Shown piece by piece: positions 8,462-18,397 of a stretch of DNA of 64,000 bases. The stretch spans positions 221,267 to 285,266 of the forward strand of contig CABZOI010000001.1 in NCBI GenBank assembly GCA_902527245.1, in the 5' to 3' direction. The translations under genes and the position numbers were made by a program. The DNA is from an uncultured SAR92 cluster bacterium (GTDB lineage Bacteria > Pseudomonadota > Gammaproteobacteria > Pseudomonadales > Porticoccaceae). The notes under the pieces were generated by a model. It saw only the letters and a list, made by a program, of their open reading frames with translations. It was not told where the DNA came from and did no database searches. The stretch's first letter is position 1; the number at the start of each line of letters is the position of its first letter.

Positions 8462-10414
8462 TTGAAAAAAAATAAGTTAGTAGCCGGGATTGTTATTGGT
8501 CATTCTGAGGGATATGGTTTTGTAAAACGATTAGACGAGACTGGTGCCGATCTGTATTTGTCTTCAACTCAGATGAGACGTGTCTTTGACGGAGATGAAG
8601 TATTGGTGGAGGCAAGACGACATCGAAGGAAAGATAAATTAGAAGCTAAAATTGTAAGTATTGTTAAACGAGGCAGGTCTGAATTAATAGGAAAACTAAT
8701 TAAAGACAATTCAAATTACTATGTCTGCCCAGAAAATCCAAGAATAAACCAAGATATTTTTGTTCCTGAATCTGAGCTTAATGATGCTCGTAAAGGACAA
8801 CTCGTCTCTGTTGAAATAACCGATGTTCCAACTTCAAAAAGGTTGGCTCAAGGACGAGTCATTGAAGTTTTAGGTGACTATTATAGTCCCGGGATAGAAA
8901 CAAAAATTGCAGTACGCGATTATTCACTTCCATACAAATGGAGTCAGGAGATAATAGAATCCGTACAGAACCTTACATCAAAAATTTCTCAGGATAACTC
9001 GCGTGTTGATCTGAGACTTAAGCATTTCATTACTATTGATGGCTCTGATGCAAGAGATTTTGATGATGCTGTTTATTGTGAATCATTTGAAAATGAGCAA
9101 TTTAAATTGTGGGTTGCTATTGCTGATGTTGCAGAATATGTTTCACAAGCATCTTCTACTGATAGGGAAGCTTTGAAACGTGGTAACTCAGTTTACTTTC
9201 CAAATCATGTAATCCCGATGCTCCCTGAGAGATTGTCGAATGATTTGTGCTCCCTAAATCCGAATGAAGAAAAGCTTGTGGTTGTCTGTGAAATGACAAT
9301 AAACATAGACGGGATTATTGAAAATTTCAATTTCTATGAAGCTACAATTGTCTCACATGCCAGAAAAACATATGACCAGGTTTCCCGATTTATAGAGGAT
9401 ATTTCTGAAAAAGATATATCGAAAACCTTCTATCATCCCTCAAGTGTAGACCAAGTAATTATCAATTTGAGACACGTTTATAAATCTTTGGAGCGGATCA
9501 GAGAGCAAAGAGGTGCAATCTCATTTGATACTCAAGAAACTAAAATTATTTTCTCAATCGATAAAAAGATCGCTGAAATAATTCCAATTGAGAGGAATAT
9601 TGCTCATAAACTGATTGAAGAGTGTATGCTTTGCGCCAATCTTTGTGCAGCCTCGTATTTAGAGAGTGCTAAGGCTCCATTTATTTATCGGGTACATAAA
9701 AAGCCTACTCATGAAAAAATTTCAAAATTAACCAAATTTTTATCAGATTTAGGTATTGAACATGATTTTGAGAGTGATGTGCGGTCATCAGATTATCAAC
9801 GAATCATGAAAAAAATAAGAGGAATGGATGAGGAAAAAGTGATCCAATCCATCTTATTAAGGTCTATGACTCAAGCGATTTACCAGCCAAAAAACGAGGG
9901 ACATTTTGGTCTCGCTTATAGCTCCTATACCCATTTCACATCGCCAATTAGACGATATTCTGATCTCACTGTTCATAGATCTTTAAAATTATTAATCAAA
10001 ATGGAACGTGAGTCGCCCACTGATCAAACGAGGATTTCCTCATATTCTTATGAGGAATTAGATTCAATAGGTGAACATATTAGTATGACTGAGCGAAGAG
10101 CAGAGGATGCGACACGCAGTGCTGAAGCTTGGCTTAAATGTGAATATTTGAGCCATAAAGTAGGTGAGTCATTCACGGGTGTAATCAGTTCAGTTACCAA
10201 CTTTGGACTTTTCGTTCTGTTAGATGAAATATTCATCGAGGGCCTGGTCCACGTAACTCAGCTGCCTGGAGATTACTATGTTTACGAAGAAAATCATCAT
10301 CACTTGATTGGTCAAAATTCCAGAAAAACATTTTCAATTGGAAAAACATTAAATGTTACTTTGAAAGCAGTTAATCCAAGAGAGCGGAAAATTGATTTAT
10401 GCCTGAATGATTGA
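8462..10414 (+). CDS. rnr: RNase R-family 3'-5' exoribonuclease (short form)
   Basis: 650 residues against roughly 750-830 for typical gammaproteobacterial RNase R. It begins directly with the first cold-shock/OB domain (GYGFVKRLDETGADLYLS), then the second OB domain, the RNB catalytic domain with the D-x-x-D-A-R-D-F-D-D-A metal-binding motif (~residues 193-203), and a C-terminal S1 domain (GESFTGVISSVTNFGLFV). The N-terminal helix-turn-helix and the basic C-terminal tail are missing. It degrades structured RNA from the 3' end. The start is TTG, with AAGG 10 nt upstream; a stop precedes it and no ATG is available. rlmB, the usual neighbour, is absent. Confidence 0.9.
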   Translation: MKKNKLVAGIVIGHSEGYGFVKRLDETGADLYLSSTQMRRVFDGDEVLVEARRHRRKDKLEAKIVSIVKRGRSELIGKLIKDNSNYYVCPENPRINQDIFVPESELNDARKGQLVSVEITDVPTSKRLAQGRVIEVLGDYYSPGIETKIAVRDYSLPYKWSQEIIESVQNLTSKISQDNSRVDLRLKHFITIDGSDARDFDDAVYCESFENEQFKLWVAIADVAEYVSQASSTDREALKRGNSVYFPNHVIPMLPERLSNDLCSLNPNEEKLVVVCEMTINIDGIIENFNFYEATIVSHARKTYDQVSRFIEDISEKDISKTFYHPSSVDQVIINLRHVYKSLERIREQRGAISFDTQETKIIFSIDKKIAEIIPIERNIAHKLIEECMLCANLCAASYLESAKAPFIYRVHKKPTHEKISKLTKFLSDLGIEHDFESDVRSSDYQRIMKKIRGMDEEKVIQSILLRSMTQAIYQPKNEGHFGLAYSSYTHFTSPIRRYSDLTVHRSLKLLIKMERESPTDQTRISSYSYEELDSIGEHISMTERRAEDATRSAEAWLKCEYLSHKVGESFTGVISSVTNFGLFVLLDEIFIEGLVHVTQLPGDYYVYEENHHHLIGQNSRKTFSIGKTLNVTLKAVNPRERKIDLCLND

Positions 10415-10581
10415 AACTTTAATGTAGTTAAGATATTTCAATACGATATTCACGTATTAACAAATTATAAAAATTTTCTGTATGAGATTGAGACTAGCTC
10501 TAAATGCAGAGTTAACTCCGACTATAAAATGTAAAGTTGTCAGATTACATTACTATTAAAAATCATTTTATAAATCTATTA
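10415..10581. other. Gap between convergent rnr and DUF484 genes
   Basis: 167 bases between two gene ends. Visible are a 10-bp palindrome GAGTTAACTC (10509-10518) and a weak six-pair hairpin AATACG/CGTATT (10440-10445 with 10453-10458) lacking a T tract. No convincing terminator and no small gene were found. Confidence 0.4.
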
Positions 10582-11268
10582 CTAAACTTCCTTGATAAAC
10601 TTAATGAAAGATTGCCCGACGAGGTTCGCTAGGTGAAGTAGAAAATATTTTGAGTCACTTTGCTTATATAAATCAGGATCATCGCTCCCAAAAGCTAAAT
10701 ATGCGTTTGGTGATTCATTTGTAATTTTGCATAAAACGACCGAGTTATGGATTTGATTTTTCTTATCGAATAAAAGTTGAAATGCCTGCTCTGTAATTTC
10801 CCCACTAAATTGCTTGCCTGAATCAGAAAGTTCTGGAATTGCTTTTTTTAACTCTTTTTCATTATTGAACACCATTGATGGATGATCAATGGAAACAAAC
10901 TCATCGAAAATAATTAATTTGTGATATTTGATTTTAAAGACGTTTTTGAACGAATCATCCAAAATGTCTAAAAGGCTTAATAAGTTTTGAGCAGTAAGTA
11001 CTCGTGAAGCCAAAGTCATTATATTTTCAAAAATTTTTTGGTTTTGCTCAGCGTTATTTATGAGGCTATTCAGTTTGTTTTCAAGTGATATATTTTTTTC
11101 TTGTAATGCTTGGAGACGCCTTTCGACAAGTGAAATTGCACCGTCAGTTTTATGATGTATAACCATTGTCTCAAGTATATCGGGATTTTTATCGAAAAAA
11201 TCTGGATGATCTCGCAGATAATTGCGAATCGTTTTTATGTCTACTGATTCATCAATCTTATTTCTCAT
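10582..11268 (-). CDS. DUF484 family protein
   Basis: 228 residues. The N-terminal motif YLRDHPDFFDKNPDIL is diagnostic for DUF484, followed by a coiled coil (about residues 45-80) and a C-terminal GAF-like region. The gene lies immediately after dapF (4-bp overlap), as E. coli yigA follows dapF ahead of xerC; xerC is not present here. The function is not known. Confidence 0.88.
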   Translation of the reverse strand: MRNKIDESVDIKTIRNYLRDHPDFFDKNPDILETMVIHHKTDGAISLVERRLQALQEKNISLENKLNSLINNAEQNQKIFENIMTLASRVLTAQNLLSLLDILDDSFKNVFKIKYHKLIIFDEFVSIDHPSMVFNNEKELKKAIPELSDSGKQFSGEITEQAFQLLFDKKNQIHNSVVLCKITNESPNAYLAFGSDDPDLYKQSDSKYFLLHLANLVGQSFIKFIKEV

Positions 11269-12095
11269 ACACTTATGTGTCCATGGTAAATGGTTTTAGC
11301 TTCGCCAGTCATTTTTATTGGAGTATTCGATCCATTCCAATTAATTAAAAGCTGACCACCTCTTTGAAGTATTTTCACAGAAGGATTCACCAAACCCCCT
11401 CGAATGGCTGCGGCAGCAGTTGCACACGCCCCTGAGCCACAGGATTCAGTTATCCCAGAGCCTCTTTCGAAAACTCTCAATTTGATCAAATCTTTGTTAA
11501 TGACTTGTGCAAAATTGACATTAACTTGTTTTGGAAATTGATCATGTTTTTGAAAAAAGCTTCCAACTTTTTTTAAATTAATCTTTCTAATATCTTTATC
11601 AAAAATTACTGCGTGAGGATTACCGACATTTACAGGTATGAATTGAAATTTTTGATTCATAAATTTAACGTGAAAAGGACCTTCCTCTTTATCCGCATTC
11701 AATGGGATTTTGCTCGGCTCAAAAGTGGGAGGCTCAAACATAACTAAAACATCTCCACTGTCCAGTACTTCCAGCTCTAAAGTATTGTTAAGAGTACTAA
11801 TTTTTATTTTTTTCTTTCCAGATAAACCGTTATTATGAATAAATTTTGCAATGCATCTTGCCCCGTTTCCACATTGTTCGACCTCGCTACCATCTCGGTT
11901 GAATATTCTGTAGTGAAAGTCTATGTCAAATCTTTTTGGAGGTTCAATAAGTAGCACCTGGTCGCATCCAATTCCTCGGTTGCGATGCGCTAAATACTTT
12001 ATGGCATTTTTTGTGATATCGAACCGTTGGTTGATTGCATCAATAACAACAAAGTCGTTACCGACTCCATTCATCTTTGTAAAATTTATACGCAT
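11265..12095 (-). CDS. dapF: Diaminopimelate epimerase
   Basis: 276 residues, normal length. The two catalytic cysteines are in EQCGNGARC (Cys75) and ESCGSGACAT (about residue 220), and the start FTKMNGVGNDFVVID is typical. It converts LL- to meso-diaminopimelate for lysine and peptidoglycan. It follows lysA by 7 bases and overlaps DUF484 by 4. Confidence 0.97.
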   Translation of the reverse strand: MRINFTKMNGVGNDFVVIDAINQRFDITKNAIKYLAHRNRGIGCDQVLLIEPPKRFDIDFHYRIFNRDGSEVEQCGNGARCIAKFIHNNGLSGKKKIKISTLNNTLELEVLDSGDVLVMFEPPTFEPSKIPLNADKEEGPFHVKFMNQKFQFIPVNVGNPHAVIFDKDIRKINLKKVGSFFQKHDQFPKQVNVNFAQVINKDLIKLRVFERGSGITESCGSGACATAAAAIRGGLVNPSVKILQRGGQLLINWNGSNTPIKMTGEAKTIYHGHISV

Positions 12096-12102
12096 GTTAT
12101 GC

Positions 12103-13350
12103 TCAATTTATTAAACTTTCGTTTCTTGTTATATCTTCGAAAGATTCTCTTTTCCGCACCATTATTAACTTTTGGTTTGAAATAATTATTTCTGGGGGTC
12201 TATACCGACTATTGTAATTCGATGCCATTGCAAATCCATACGCACCAGCATCGATAAGGCACAAAATATCTCCTGACTTAATAGACATAAGTCTATTTTT
12301 ACCCAAAAAGTCTCCACTTTCGCAGACCGGACCAACTATTTCATATATTTTTTCCTCACAGGAATTACTTGTCACTGATTCAATTTTCATTTCCGATTGA
12401 TAAAGAGCGGGTCTAATATAATCATTCATCCCCGCGTCAACAATGGCAAAGTTTTTATCCCCATTTCTTTTGGTGTGTTCAACTTTCATAAGTAATAGAC
12501 CAGCATTTCCAATTATAGAGCGTCCTGGCTCTAATATAATCTGCTCAGTTCTATCACCAAATTCACTTGATATTGCCTCAGAGAAATTTTGTATGGTTTC
12601 TTGACATGCATCTGTATTAAATACTCCTAATCCTCCGCCGATGTCGATCTGGCTGAGATGTATGTTTTCTACTTTTAGTTTATCTAGAAAGGTTAGCAGA
12701 ATTTTAAGGGATTGCTTAAAAGGCGAAACATCATATATCAAAGATCCGATATGACACGCTATACCAACCAGATTGATATTTTTAAGATCTTTTGCAAAAT
12801 GAAACATCTTATGCGCGTCATTTATGTCAATACCAAATTTGTCATTTTTTAACCCTGTGGCAATATATGGATGAGTTTGCACATTAATGTCTGGATTGAC
12901 TCGAAGAGAAACAGAAGCTTTTTTATTTTGATCACCAGCTAATTGATTTATCAATAATAATTCATGCATTGATTCAACATTGAAGCAATGAATATCATGT
13001 ATAAGTCCTTGCCGGATATCTGCTTTAGATTTTCCAACACCTGAAAAAATTATCTTTTTCGGATCGCCTCCTGCATAGATTACGCGATTTAACTCTCCTT
13101 CAGACGTAACATCAAAACCGGCACCTAATTCTGCCAGTAGTTGTAATATTGCAATGTTAGGATTCGCTTTAACCGCATAGCAGATTAGACTCCTTTTTGA
13201 ACGAAAAGATCTGTTGTACGCTTTGAAATTTTCTGTGATTAAATTTTTGCTGTAAACGTAACATGGCGTACTAAACTTTTTTGCTACATCTGACAGACTA
13301 AATCCATCAAAATGTAGTTCTCCGTTTTTTCTTTCCAAGAAAATCGACAT
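12103..13350 (-). CDS. lysA: Diaminopimelate decarboxylase
   Basis: 415 residues. PLP-binding lysine Lys61 in CYAVKAN, the glycine loop DIGGGLG, the phosphate motif EPGRSI, and the C-terminal GPVCESGD with the cysteine that completes the partner active site. It makes L-lysine from meso-DAP. Only 2 bases separate it from the lptM stop, so lptM-lysA-dapF-DUF484 is one operon. Confidence 0.97.
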   Translation of the reverse strand: MSIFLERKNGELHFDGFSLSDVAKKFSTPCYVYSKNLITENFKAYNRSFRSKRSLICYAVKANPNIAILQLLAELGAGFDVTSEGELNRVIYAGGDPKKIIFSGVGKSKADIRQGLIHDIHCFNVESMHELLLINQLAGDQNKKASVSLRVNPDINVQTHPYIATGLKNDKFGIDINDAHKMFHFAKDLKNINLVGIACHIGSLIYDVSPFKQSLKILLTFLDKLKVENIHLSQIDIGGGLGVFNTDACQETIQNFSEAISSEFGDRTEQIILEPGRSIIGNAGLLLMKVEHTKRNGDKNFAIVDAGMNDYIRPALYQSEMKIESVTSNSCEEKIYEIVGPVCESGDFLGKNRLMSIKSGDILCLIDAGAYGFAMASNYNSRYRPPEIIISNQKLIMVRKRESFEDITRNESLIN

Positions 13351-13352
13351 AA

Positions 13353-13487
13353 CTAATTTTTTTCTGATGAATAATTTTGGTGATCTTTCCTGTCTTCAGG
13401 TAAGTAGAGCTCTCCCATGTTGCCACAACCGTATAAAAAGAGAATTGAAACAAGTACGAAAAGACTTAGATAAAATTTTATAGACAT
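13353..13487 (-). CDS. lptM: Small LPS-assembly lipoprotein LptM (YifL-like)
   Basis: A 44-residue frame with an N-terminal hydrophobic stretch and a lipobox: VSILFLYGC, followed by GNMGELYLPED. The pattern G-C-G-x-x-G-x-L-Y-x-P is the hallmark of LptM/YifL, an outer-membrane lipoprotein that helps LptD oxidative folding. The location, upstream of lysA-dapF and divergent from cyaY, is its classical position in gammaproteobacteria. A second in-frame ATG four codons upstream (13499) is possible. Confidence 0.85.
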   Translation of the reverse strand: MSIKFYLSLFVLVSILFLYGCGNMGELYLPEDRKDHQNYSSEKN

Positions 13488-13584
13488 TTTTGTGCTCATG
13501 AATCTTGAAACGTAAGTATAACGAGACTTACAATTAATCAGTAGTTTTTGCTTGGTTTAATTTACAGTAAGGTAATCCTAATAA

Positions 13585-13917
13585 GTGAGTAATCCAAATT
13601 TTCATGAGTTAGTTGATGATGTTTTCTTGTCGATTGAGGACTCTATAGAGGATTCTGATATAGATATTGATTATGAAAACGCAAATGGAATGCTCACATT
13701 AACATTTGAGGAGAATGCATCACAAATCATATTGTCCAGGCAATTTTCTACTTCGGAGATTTGGATAGCAGCAAAATCAGGAGGCTTTCACTTCAAGCTT
13801 GATCAATATGATGAAGCTGGGGCTTGGCGAAATACAGTGACTGGCGAGACCATGAATCAGTCCTTATCAAATCTTTGTTTCCAGCAATCTGGAGCCAGGA
13901 TTGAATTTAGCTTTTAG
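13585..13917 (+). CDS. cyaY: Frataxin-like protein CyaY
   Basis: 110 residues with an acidic N-terminal helix (many Asp/Glu in residues 10-30) and the conserved IWIAAKSGGFHF strand. Frataxin regulates iron-sulfur cluster assembly by IscS. The start is GTG with AAGG 12 nt upstream. Divergent from lptM; its last 11 bases overlap the end of argH on the other strand. Confidence 0.93.
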   Translation: MSNPNFHELVDDVFLSIEDSIEDSDIDIDYENANGMLTLTFEENASQIILSRQFSTSEIWIAAKSGGFHFKLDQYDEAGAWRNTVTGETMNQSLSNLCFQQSGARIEFSF

Positions 13918-15328
13918 TTATTTTTTCTTTAATTAGTATTAACTCTCTCATCCCAGCTTCATATACCTGATCTGGAGCTGTTCCACCAAGATGATTTCTC
14001 GATTTAACTGAGCCCTCGACACTCAAAATTTCAAAAACATCTTTTGTAATATGTTCGCAGTATCTCTTGAGTGTTTCCAGTTTTAAATCTGAAAGCATAC
14101 AACCTTTGTTTGAGGCATGATTTACTATCTCCCCAACTATCTTGTGTGCATCTCTAAATGGTATGGATTTCTTTACCAAATAATCAGCCAAATCGGTTGC
14201 TGTAGAGTAACCCATATTTGCAGCTTTCATCATATTTTCACGATTTACTTCAATGTTTCCCATTAATTTCCCAAATATCTCAAGGCATTGAGATATTGTT
14301 TTTACCGTATCGAATAATGGCTCTTTGTCCTCTTGATTGTCCCGGTTGTATGCAAGTGGTTGGCTTTTCATCAGCGTTAAAACGGACATAAGTTGGCCAT
14401 AGATGCGTCCAGTTTTACCTCTTACAAGCTCTGGTATATCAGGATTTTTTTTCTGAGGCATTATTGAGGATCCAGTACAAAAACTGTCATCAAGTGATAC
14501 AAATGCAAACTGGGAAGATGACCAAATGATCAGCTCTTCTGATATTCTCGATAGGTGCATCATGCAAATACTCGAAAAAGAGCAAAACTCGATTATGAAA
14601 TCTCGATCACTAACTGCATCAATCGAATTTGCACATATTTTAGAAAATCCTAGTAAATTTGTTGTTTGCTCGCGATCTATTTTGAAACCAGTACCAGCAA
14701 GTGCCGCTGAGCCAAGAGGATTATAGTCAACTCTTTTTAAGCAGTCTGACAAGCGTTCTTGATCTCTTTTTAACATCTCATTCCAGGCTAGAAGATGATG
14801 CCCAAATGTTATTGGCTGAGCCACTTGCAGGTGAGTGAAGCCGGGCATAATAGTCTTATACTCAAGAATCGATAACTCTACAATTTGCTGCCTCAGATAA
14901 GTTAACAATAATTCAATGTTACTGATTTTTTCCTTTAACCATAAGCGAACATCTGTAGCGACCTGATCATTTCTGGATCGAGCTGTATGTAATTTTTTTC
15001 CAATCTCACCTATTTTATTTGTCAATGCCGCTTCTATATTCATATGAACATCTTCTAAGTCTTTATCCCATTTGAATGACTGTTCAAATATTGACGCTTC
15101 AATTTCAGCAAGTGCATCATGAATTAGTGTTTTTTCCTTGACTGTTAACACTCCAATCTTTTCAAGCATTGAAGAATGAGCTATTGAGCCTTCGATATCT
15201 TTTTTAGCTAAATGCTTATCAAAATCAATTGATGCGCTAAAGTCTCGGACAAGCTTGTCGGTTTTTTTAGAAAATCGGCCTCCCCAACTTTTATTCAGAT
15301 TATTTGTCTCATCAGTTTTATCAGCCAT
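13907..15328 (-). CDS. argH: Argininosuccinate lyase
   Basis: 473 residues. The fumarase/aspartase signature GSSIMPQKKNPD is present, as are HTARSRNDQV and the N-terminal WGGRFSK. It releases fumarate from argininosuccinate to give arginine. The ATG at 15328 (MADKTD) has GGGA upstream; a TTG four codons earlier is less likely. argG is not nearby. It ends tail to tail over cyaY. Confidence 0.97.
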   Translation of the reverse strand: MADKTDETNNLNKSWGGRFSKKTDKLVRDFSASIDFDKHLAKKDIEGSIAHSSMLEKIGVLTVKEKTLIHDALAEIEASIFEQSFKWDKDLEDVHMNIEAALTNKIGEIGKKLHTARSRNDQVATDVRLWLKEKISNIELLLTYLRQQIVELSILEYKTIMPGFTHLQVAQPITFGHHLLAWNEMLKRDQERLSDCLKRVDYNPLGSAALAGTGFKIDREQTTNLLGFSKICANSIDAVSDRDFIIEFCSFSSICMMHLSRISEELIIWSSSQFAFVSLDDSFCTGSSIMPQKKNPDIPELVRGKTGRIYGQLMSVLTLMKSQPLAYNRDNQEDKEPLFDTVKTISQCLEIFGKLMGNIEVNRENMMKAANMGYSTATDLADYLVKKSIPFRDAHKIVGEIVNHASNKGCMLSDLKLETLKRYCEHITKDVFEILSVEGSVKSRNHLGGTAPDQVYEAGMRELILIKEKITKS

Positions 15329-15513
15329 CTTGCATCCCAAATAAATTTTGATTGTCAGTTAAAAATCGTGGTGTGATTTTATACAAGTTGAGTTAGTTGC
15401 ATTGTTGTATCCAAATTTTATCAGCTTTGAAAGTTGGTCTTGTTACTATTCAGAAGTAAGTTAAAAACTGATACATTAAACTTTATATAAATCTATTCAA
15501 TAAGGCCAATATT

Positions 15514-16443
15514 GTGATTAATATTTTGAGAATCGCAACTCGCAAAAGTCCTTTGGCCATTTGGCAAGCGGAATTTGTCAAATCAAATTTAGTATCTTTA
15601 TATCCAAATTTAAAAATTGAGATCAAAGGATTTTCAACAACCGGTGATCGATTTTTAGGTACTTCATTAGCGAAGATTGGAGGAAAGGGGTTATTCATAA
15701 AAGAATTAGAAACAGCACTCAAAAATAACGAGGCAGATATCGCTGTCCATTCGATGAAGGATTTACCTCCTCAGTTACCTGAGGAATTTGTAATCGCTGC
15801 AGTTTTAGAAAGAGATGACGCTTCAGATGCGTTAGTTTCTAATAGTTATAGCGATCTGAATCTTATGAAGCCTGGCGCTTTAGTTGGCACTTCAAGTGCG
15901 CGGAGACAATCACAAATACTGGCAGCGTTTCCTGAAGTAAATATTAAATTGCTACGCGGTAATGTAAATACTCGAATCAAAAGGTTAGATGAGGGAGCCT
16001 TTGATGCAATTGTTTTGGCAACTTCGGGTCTTGAAAGGCTTGGATTAGGAAATAGAATCGCACAAAGATTACCCATTGAGATATGTTTGCCCTCAGCAGG
16101 TCAGGGCGCCTTAGGTATCGAATGTCGAAAAGATGACGAGATAATCGAGCTTATTAAGCCTCTAAATCATATTTTATCTGAAAAATGTGTCAACATGGAA
16201 AAGGAGTTTGTGGGGTTATTGAATGGGAGTTGTTCACTTCCCATTGGTTGTTTCGCAAGATTGTTTGATAACAACAAATCAATTAAGTGTGAGGGTTTTG
16301 TCGGATCCCTTGATGGTAAAGTTATTTTAAGAGATGAAGTAACTAAAGTTTTTGATGATTCGAGTAATTTAAGTTATCAATTGTACAAAAAACTTATTGA
16401 AGCGGGGGCGATGGAATTACTTGAAGAGACAAATGATAACTGA
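15514..16443 (+). CDS. hemC: Porphobilinogen deaminase (hydroxymethylbilane synthase)
   Basis: 309 residues. Catalytic Asp83 in HSMKDLP and the dipyrromethane-binding Cys240 in NGSCSLPIG are both present, as are GTSSARR and LRGNVNTR. It joins four porphobilinogens into hydroxymethylbilane. The start is GTG. First gene of hemC-hemD-hemX-hemY; overlaps hemD by 11 bases. Confidence 0.97.
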   Translation: MINILRIATRKSPLAIWQAEFVKSNLVSLYPNLKIEIKGFSTTGDRFLGTSLAKIGGKGLFIKELETALKNNEADIAVHSMKDLPPQLPEEFVIAAVLERDDASDALVSNSYSDLNLMKPGALVGTSSARRQSQILAAFPEVNIKLLRGNVNTRIKRLDEGAFDAIVLATSGLERLGLGNRIAQRLPIEICLPSAGQGALGIECRKDDEIIELIKPLNHILSEKCVNMEKEFVGLLNGSCSLPIGCFARLFDNNKSIKCEGFVGSLDGKVILRDEVTKVFDDSSNLSYQLYKKLIEAGAMELLEETNDN

Positions 16444-17197
16444 TGACCTTAGTAACAGACGGATACTAATCCTCAAAAGTGATCAAGCGCCTAATATTCT
16501 GTTATCGCGTCTGAAGAAAAAATGTAACAAACTGATTTATGTTCCCATTGTTAAAACGCTACCTAATTTTTGTTCAAGCAAGGTAACGCAGAAGTTTAAT
16601 AGGATCGATTCATACACGCTAGTTATATTCATCAGCCCCAACGCAGTTAGATATACCTTTCAGTTCCTTGACGATCAAAGAATGGCTTTACCTGATCATA
16701 TTGAGTATTTTGCTGTTGGTTTGACCTCAGCAAATCTCCTTTCGAGTCGTGTAAACAACGTTAATTATCCAAAAGCAAATTTCTCTTCTGAGGGTCTTCT
16801 GGAATTAGCAAGATTTCGTGATGTAATCAATGACCGGATTCTTATTTTTCGGGGAGGAGAAGGATCCAATCTACTGAGAGAGTCATTAGTATCTCAAAAG
16901 GCAGAAGTAGACTATTGTGATATTTATGAGCGTCAAATAGACGGGGATAAATTAATCGAAGCGAAAAAGAATTTAAAATGCTGTGACTGTTTGATTGTAT
17001 ACAGTGCACAGGTTCTTAACGCTCTTGGCCAACTGATCAATATTGACAATAGTCGTGATTGGACTGAGTTAACGTTGCTGGTGCCCAGTGAAAGATTGGC
17101 AAGTGTCGCGAGGGGACTTGGATACAAAACAATAAAGATTGCAAAAAATTCGTCAGCTGAATGTATGGAAATAGCCTTGAATGACATTTTCAGCTAA
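16433..17197 (+). CDS. hemD: Uroporphyrinogen-III synthase
   Basis: 254 residues. Two-domain HemD fold with FISPNAVRYTF (residues ~68-78), FAVGLTSANLL and the late IVYSAQVLNAL segment; this family is poorly conserved, so position after hemC is important evidence. It closes hydroxymethylbilane to uroporphyrinogen III. The ATG at 16433 is preceded by GAAGAG and lies inside the end of hemC. Confidence 0.92.
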   Translation: MITDDLSNRRILILKSDQAPNILLSRLKKKCNKLIYVPIVKTLPNFCSSKVTQKFNRIDSYTLVIFISPNAVRYTFQFLDDQRMALPDHIEYFAVGLTSANLLSSRVNNVNYPKANFSSEGLLELARFRDVINDRILIFRGGEGSNLLRESLVSQKAEVDYCDIYERQIDGDKLIEAKKNLKCCDCLIVYSAQVLNALGQLINIDNSRDWTELTLLVPSERLASVARGLGYKTIKIAKNSSAECMEIALNDIFS

Positions 17198-17233
17198 TCT
17201 ATCTATGAACAACTAATATTTTAAGGTATCTCT

Positions 17234-18391
17234 TTGAGTAAACAGGATAACTTGGAATCTGAAAAAAAAGATACCGCAAAGCCTCACAACGATACAAAAG
17301 ATAAGTCAGGCTTTGGTGCTACATCTAAATTAGCACCTTCTCCCAAAAATTTACTCTACGCTATTATTCTTTTTGTTTTTTTAGTTTTAATTGGAATCAA
17401 TTTTTTCTGGATCCACAAGGAAAATAATATACAAAAAGAATCAATAGAAAATATTGGGTTATCTGTTCAAAGCAAGCTTGATAGCTTATCAGCTGGTTTA
17501 ACAAATGTTGAAAGGGGAAATCAAGTTGAGCATACAGAATCACAAGAATTAAAAGTTAGAATTACCGAGCTTGAAAGCAAAGTTGCCAATCAAGGATCAA
17601 GAATAGTCCAAATGGGAGTAAATCCTCGAAATGAGTGGATGTTGGCAGAGGCCTTGTATATGTCGAGACTTGCTTCTCAACGCTTAATAATAGAGAGGTC
17701 AGCTCAAAGTGCTCTGACTTTGCTTCTAGAGACGGATAAATTGTTGGCGAGGTTCAACGATCCAAAATTAAACTTTGTGAGAGAAGCATTATCTAAAGAG
17801 ATCACTTCTTTAAGGCTTCTGGATAAGGTTGACCATAGTGGGATTATTTTTGAGCTAAACTCTTTAGCAAATGAGATCGAAAAATTAAAAATAGTTGAGT
17901 TAACCGGGGGTCCCAAAAGTTCTCATGATAAGTTAAGTAATAGTGATTCAAATAGTGGCGATGAAGACCAACTGGGTATAAATAGAATCGGAAATCTGAT
18001 CAGTGACAAATTTGCGAACATAGTTAGGATTCGAAGATTTGACACAACCATTCAACCAATAATTTCAAGTGAGGATATGCAGTTAATACGTCAGAGTATA
18101 CAGCTGCAATTTCAGCAAGCGATTTATGCCGTTACACGAGAAGAACAAGAATTATTTCAATCAAACCTAGAGAGAATATCTATTCATCTAAACAAGTACT
18201 TTCAAATGAATGAGAGTGCAAGTAAGTTTATAAACCGGCTAAATGACTTATCAAATCTCAAGATTAAACAGCAACTTCCTCAAATTGGCCGTGCGTCAGA
18301 ACTCTTAGTTTCTTATCTTAATCAGCGTAATGATGAACTTTTAAACACTGATTTATATCAGTCAAAAGACCCATCTGAAGTTGGCGAATAA
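17234..18391 (+). CDS. hemX: HemX-like membrane protein
   Basis: 385 residues. A charged N-terminal segment (about 35 residues), one membrane helix (residues ~38-58), then a long periplasmic helical region with coiled-coil heptads. The NEWMLAEALYMSRLASQRL segment is typical of the family named uroporphyrinogen-III C-methyltransferase HemX, although no methyltransferase fold is present and the role in heme synthesis is unproven. The start is TTG with AAGG 7 nt upstream. Confidence 0.88.
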   Translation: MSKQDNLESEKKDTAKPHNDTKDKSGFGATSKLAPSPKNLLYAIILFVFLVLIGINFFWIHKENNIQKESIENIGLSVQSKLDSLSAGLTNVERGNQVEHTESQELKVRITELESKVANQGSRIVQMGVNPRNEWMLAEALYMSRLASQRLIIERSAQSALTLLLETDKLLARFNDPKLNFVREALSKEITSLRLLDKVDHSGIIFELNSLANEIEKLKIVELTGGPKSSHDKLSNSDSNSGDEDQLGINRIGNLISDKFANIVRIRRFDTTIQPIISSEDMQLIRQSIQLQFQQAIYAVTREEQELFQSNLERISIHLNKYFQMNESASKFINRLNDLSNLKIKQQLPQIGRASELLVSYLNQRNDELLNTDLYQSKDPSEVGE

Positions 18392-18397
18392 AAAGCT

